A DNA stretch of 64,000 nucleotides, taken from the NCBI RefSeq assembly GCF_009730915.1, contig NC_052477.1, forward strand, positions 20,599,688-20,663,687. The letters are read 5' to 3'. The notes under the pieces were generated by a model. It was not told where the DNA came from. It saw only the letters and a list, made by a program, of their open reading frames with translations, and made no database searches. The DNA comes from Dioscorea cayenensis subsp. rotundata. Lineage: Eukaryota; Streptophyta; Magnoliopsida; Dioscoreales; Dioscoreaceae. This document shows positions 61,147 to 64,000 of this stretch, in pieces (within the stretch, counting starts at the first letter, position 1; the number at the start of each line of letters is the position of its first letter). A program made the position numbers and the translations under genes.

Positions 61147-61154
61147 TTTATAAT

Positions 61155-62108
61155 ATTAATACTCAAATAAAAATTGAGATAAGTAATCCTATAGTTCAAT
61201 CCAATTATGCGCAGATTATTGGATGTTTTTATATTTGAGCACTCGCAATCCCATCATAATCATTGGGCTACATCGGGCTTGCATATTAATAGTGCAATGT
61301 TTCTGTTCACATGTTTTTTAAATGATTGGTTAATCGTTTCATGGTCACATTAAACATATAGGACTAATTTACCACCATAATGGACACAATTTAACACAGT
61401 ATTCAATTTCTCAACACGATGAGTAAATCATTTAGTATCAAATATGTGAACATGTTAGTGTATTGTACATAGAATAACACAATCCGTTTATGCCTCATTG
61501 ACATAATTAACTTTGAGTTAAACCAAATAAAAAGCGTATAATTACAGTGGAGAATAAAATGAGATCTTCATGTCCACTCACATGTTGGAAGTGAGTTTAG
61601 CAACATATGAAAAAGTGCCATATATTTTGTGCCTCGCAAGATCAATTAGGATCAAATTTGTTAGTTTACAACCAACCTCACTGGATGGCCTCCCATTTTT
61701 TCTGCTGATCAGAAGTGTGAGTGCGGCCGTGTTCCTGCATAAAATCATCCTGGTCTTTGGTTGGTAAATATTTCACATAAAGTTATTCTAACAACTCCAC
61801 CAAATTTGCCTTTTCATATAATTTACATTATTAAAAAAAAATCATAAAAGTTTCTTTATTCCTTTTTGGTCAACAAGAGCATCTAGGTACTAACCCATGT
61901 ATTCCATGCAGGTTCTGACCAAACCAAATAAGGAAACAAGCTTCTTTTGCATTTGATGCCTCAATACTGAACAACTGTTTCTAACCATGAAAAAAAAGCT
62001 TTAATTGTATAATTTATCAAGAATGTCAAGTAACACTAAAACAAAATATTTTAAAGAACATCATTAATTTAGGGTTCACTCTAATACAAAGACCTTACAA
62101 GGCATGTG
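61155..62108 (+). promoter_or_regulatory. upstream region of the AAA-ATPase gene
   Basis: About 950 bp of AT-rich sequence with no gene. It should contain the promoter. No cis element other than the TATA box can be claimed from sequence alone. Confidence 0.4.
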
Positions 62109-62117
62109 TATATAAGG
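62109..62117 (+). promoter_or_regulatory. TATA box of the AAA-ATPase gene
   Basis: TATATAAGG lies about 60 bp upstream of the first ATG of the ATG cluster at 62172, allowing a start site about 30 bp downstream and a short leader. Confidence 0.75.
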
Positions 62118-62145
62118 CACCCAAAACCATTTCTTGAAGACATAG

Positions 62146-62175
62146 ATGAAGAAGAAGAGGACAAGAAGAAGATGA
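62146..62175 (+). other. upstream ORF of 9 codons overlapping the main start
   Basis: ATG at 62146 is followed by eight Lys/Arg/Thr codons and a TGA at 62173-62175, which overlaps the main-frame ATG at 62172 (ATGA). It lies in the predicted leader and could modulate translation; this is inference only. Confidence 0.4.
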
Positions 62176-63566
62176 TGATGATGAACAGTGAGAGCTTTGC
62201 TAGTTTAGGCTCAAAAATGGCAAGCATGATGTTCATATTCGCAGTTTGCAAGCAATACTTCCCCTACCAACTCCACAACCTATTTTCCAAATACACCACA
62301 AAACTCATATCTTACTTCTACCCTTACATCCAGATAAGCTTCCCGGAATACATGGGTGACCGTCTTCGCTGAAGCGAAGCCTACATTGCCATTGAGACCT
62401 ACCTCTCCGCCACCACCACCGAATGCGCCAAACGTCTCAAAGGTGAGATTGGAAGAGACAGTTCCAAGCTCATACTCAGCATGGCAGAGCATGAGGAGAT
62501 CACTGAATACTTCCATGGTGTCAAGCTCTGGTGGTTCTCCAGCAGCATCTCACCTTCTAAGCAAACAATATCATTCTACCCTGCAAGCGAAAACAAACGG
62601 TCTTACCTCTTGACGTTCCACAGGAGACATCGAACTCTAATCAGTGAATCTTATCTTCCTTTTGTCATCCAACAAGGGAAGGACATTAGTGTGCAGAAGA
62701 GGCAGAGAAAGCTCTACACTAACAGTCCAAATTTTGATTACCATGAGTGTAGGAGAGTGCTTTGGAGTCATGTTCCGTTTGAGCATCCTGCCACTTTTGA
62801 AAACCTAGCCATGGAGAGTGAGATGAAACATGAGATAATTCAAGACCTGGTGAAGTTTAGCAAGAGCAAAGAGTACTATGCCAAGATTGGCAAAGCATGG
62901 AAGAGGGGTTACTTGCTTTACGGTCCTCCGGGGACTGGCAAGTCCACCATGATTGCTGCCATGGCTAACTTGCTCGACTATGACGTTTATGATCTTGAGC
63001 TTGCTGCAGTGAAGAACAACAGTGCATTGAGGAAGCTCATGTTGGAAACTACAAGCAAGTCGATCATTGTCGTTGAAGATATTGACTGTTCTTTGGAATT
63101 ATCAGGGAAGCGGAAAGCCGAAGGGGGATCATTGGAGGGGAAGGAAGAAGAGAAGAAGGCCGTGGGTGGTCCTCCTGATAAGGAGGAGAGCAAGGTCACT
63201 CTGTCAGGGTTGCTTAACTGCATTGATGGGTTATGGTCTGCTTGTGGTGGAGAGAAAGTGATTGTTTTTACTACCAACCATATTGACAAGCTTGATCCTG
63301 CATTGATAAGGAGGGGAAGGATGGACAAGCATATTGAATTGCGGTACTGTGGATATGAAGGGTTTAAGGTGCTGGCCAAGAATTATCTTGGAGTGCAATC
63401 TCATGAATTGTTTGATAGCATTCATGAGTTGTTGAAGGAGAAGAAGATGAGTCCTGCTGATGTTGCTGAGAGTTTGATGCCAAAGAATGAGTGTGAGGAT
63501 CAAATTGATGTTTGCCTGGAGAGTCTTATTAAGGCTCTGAAAGATTGCAAAGTCTTAAAAGATTGA
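62172..63566 (+). pseudogene. AAA-ATPase (BCS1-like, AATP1/HSR4 group), one in-frame stop
   Basis: Intronless, 464 codons before the terminal TGA. The ATG cluster 62172-62181 precedes ESFASLGSKMASMMFIFAVC, the hydrophobic N-terminal anchor of this family, then the AAA-associated N-domain. Walker A GPPGTGKST starts at about residue 251 and Walker B SIIVVEDID is at 297-305. The sensor region VIVFTTNHIDKLDPALIRRG and HIELRYCGYEGF follow. Codon 67 (62370-62372) is TGA inside the otherwise conserved DRLR-SEAYIAIETYLS; the frame continues unchanged on both sides. One C-to-T change from CGA (Arg) would explain it. The product would be an ATP-driven membrane-anchored remodelling protein, often stress- or pathogen-responsive. 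It is either a null allele, a very young pseudogene, or a consensus error; a downstream ATG start would lose the anchor. Confidence 0.9.
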
Positions 63567-64000
63567 AAAGGAGGAGAAGGCTGAAAGTATTGAATCAAAA
63601 GAAAACAAAGACTGAAGTTATAGAATTAATATTAGTTACTCTTCATTAGTAATATGATGGTTCTTCTATATGAACTTAGATTTATTAGTATATGGAATGT
63701 TACTAGTATGCATTAAGGTATTGACACTGTCTAGCCAGTGCTGCTGTTGGCTGATACGTATTCCTTTATCGTCGTTAATTGAATTGCCATGCAAACAAGT
63801 ATGAAGAACCTTGTGGTAGATCATAGAATTTAATTGGGAGTGGATGATTATTTTCTAATACCCCTGTTAAGGCGTAAATTAACAGCACCCAATATTAATC
63901 CAATTTATAGGTATAGATATGAAAAAGAAAAGTTATATAGATGTCATAATGAAGAATATAGAATTTAAATAAGTAATCTTTTAAAAACAATATATAAGAC
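63567..64000. other. 3' flank of the AAA-ATPase gene
   Basis: AT-rich downstream sequence; no further gene is seen before the window ends. Confidence 0.5.

Noticed and set aside
1-64000. tRNA, rRNA or known microRNA genes
   Set aside because: No A/B-box cloverleaf, rRNA-like tract or familiar plant miRNA sequence was noticed by eye; a covariance-model search would be decisive.

Overview
The window is plant nuclear DNA: spliced genes with GT-AG introns, AT-rich spacers, and about two thirds of its length in nested, decayed transposable elements. The host genes are flowering-plant families. The GC-rich 5' exon of one gene and a badnavirus-like endogenous pararetrovirus would suit a monocot such as a yam, but the species is an inference and is not established. 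A run of 1000 N (31592-32591) marks an assembly gap.

Layout. 976-2472 (+): intact two-exon GH17 beta-1,3-glucanase. 3958-4912 (-): a convergent paralogue with 3' frameshifts and no first exon. 5100-14234: a decayed Mutator-like element (Kaonashi type) with a MuDR-like transposase relic on + and a Ulp1-like protease relic on -. Its introns and spacers are filled by a strikingly regular 20-21 bp TTAAAC-phased repeat. 14902-18641 (+): conserved plant gene of unknown function. 22560-24923 (-): eight-exon organellar peptidyl-tRNA hydrolase. 25299-28726 (-): Ty1/copia relic with its reverse transcriptase core deleted, interrupted by a Ty3-type LTR (28727 to the gap). 32592-44612 (+): CACTA transposon with TNP2 and Transposase_24 relics, a captured monodehydroascorbate reductase exon, and a GCGGCGTTTT subterminal array ending in a CACTA terminus. 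44613-51515 (+): decayed endogenous pararetrovirus, split by a 3962-bp solo LTR (GATAT target duplication) and a 264-bp Mutator-type MITE (TAAATTTTA duplication). 52846-54470: LTR-retrotransposon relic with a TTACGG-CGTAAG minisatellite. About 54690-60016 (+): LINE relic. 60338-61146: hAT-like non-autonomous element. 62172-63566 (+): intronless AAA-ATPase gene with one in-frame stop.

The host genes do not form a pathway: glucanase and AAA-ATPase (HSR4/AATP1 type) are commonly defence- or stress-linked families, and peptidyl-tRNA hydrolase is organellar housekeeping. Most of the history here is transposon nesting. Several host genes carry single-base shifts, most of them in homopolymer runs, which look more like consensus errors than independent gene deaths.

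The strongest unexplained signal is the phased TTAAAC array. The captured reductase exon, the solo LTR inside viral DNA and the nonsense codon in the AAA-ATPase come next.
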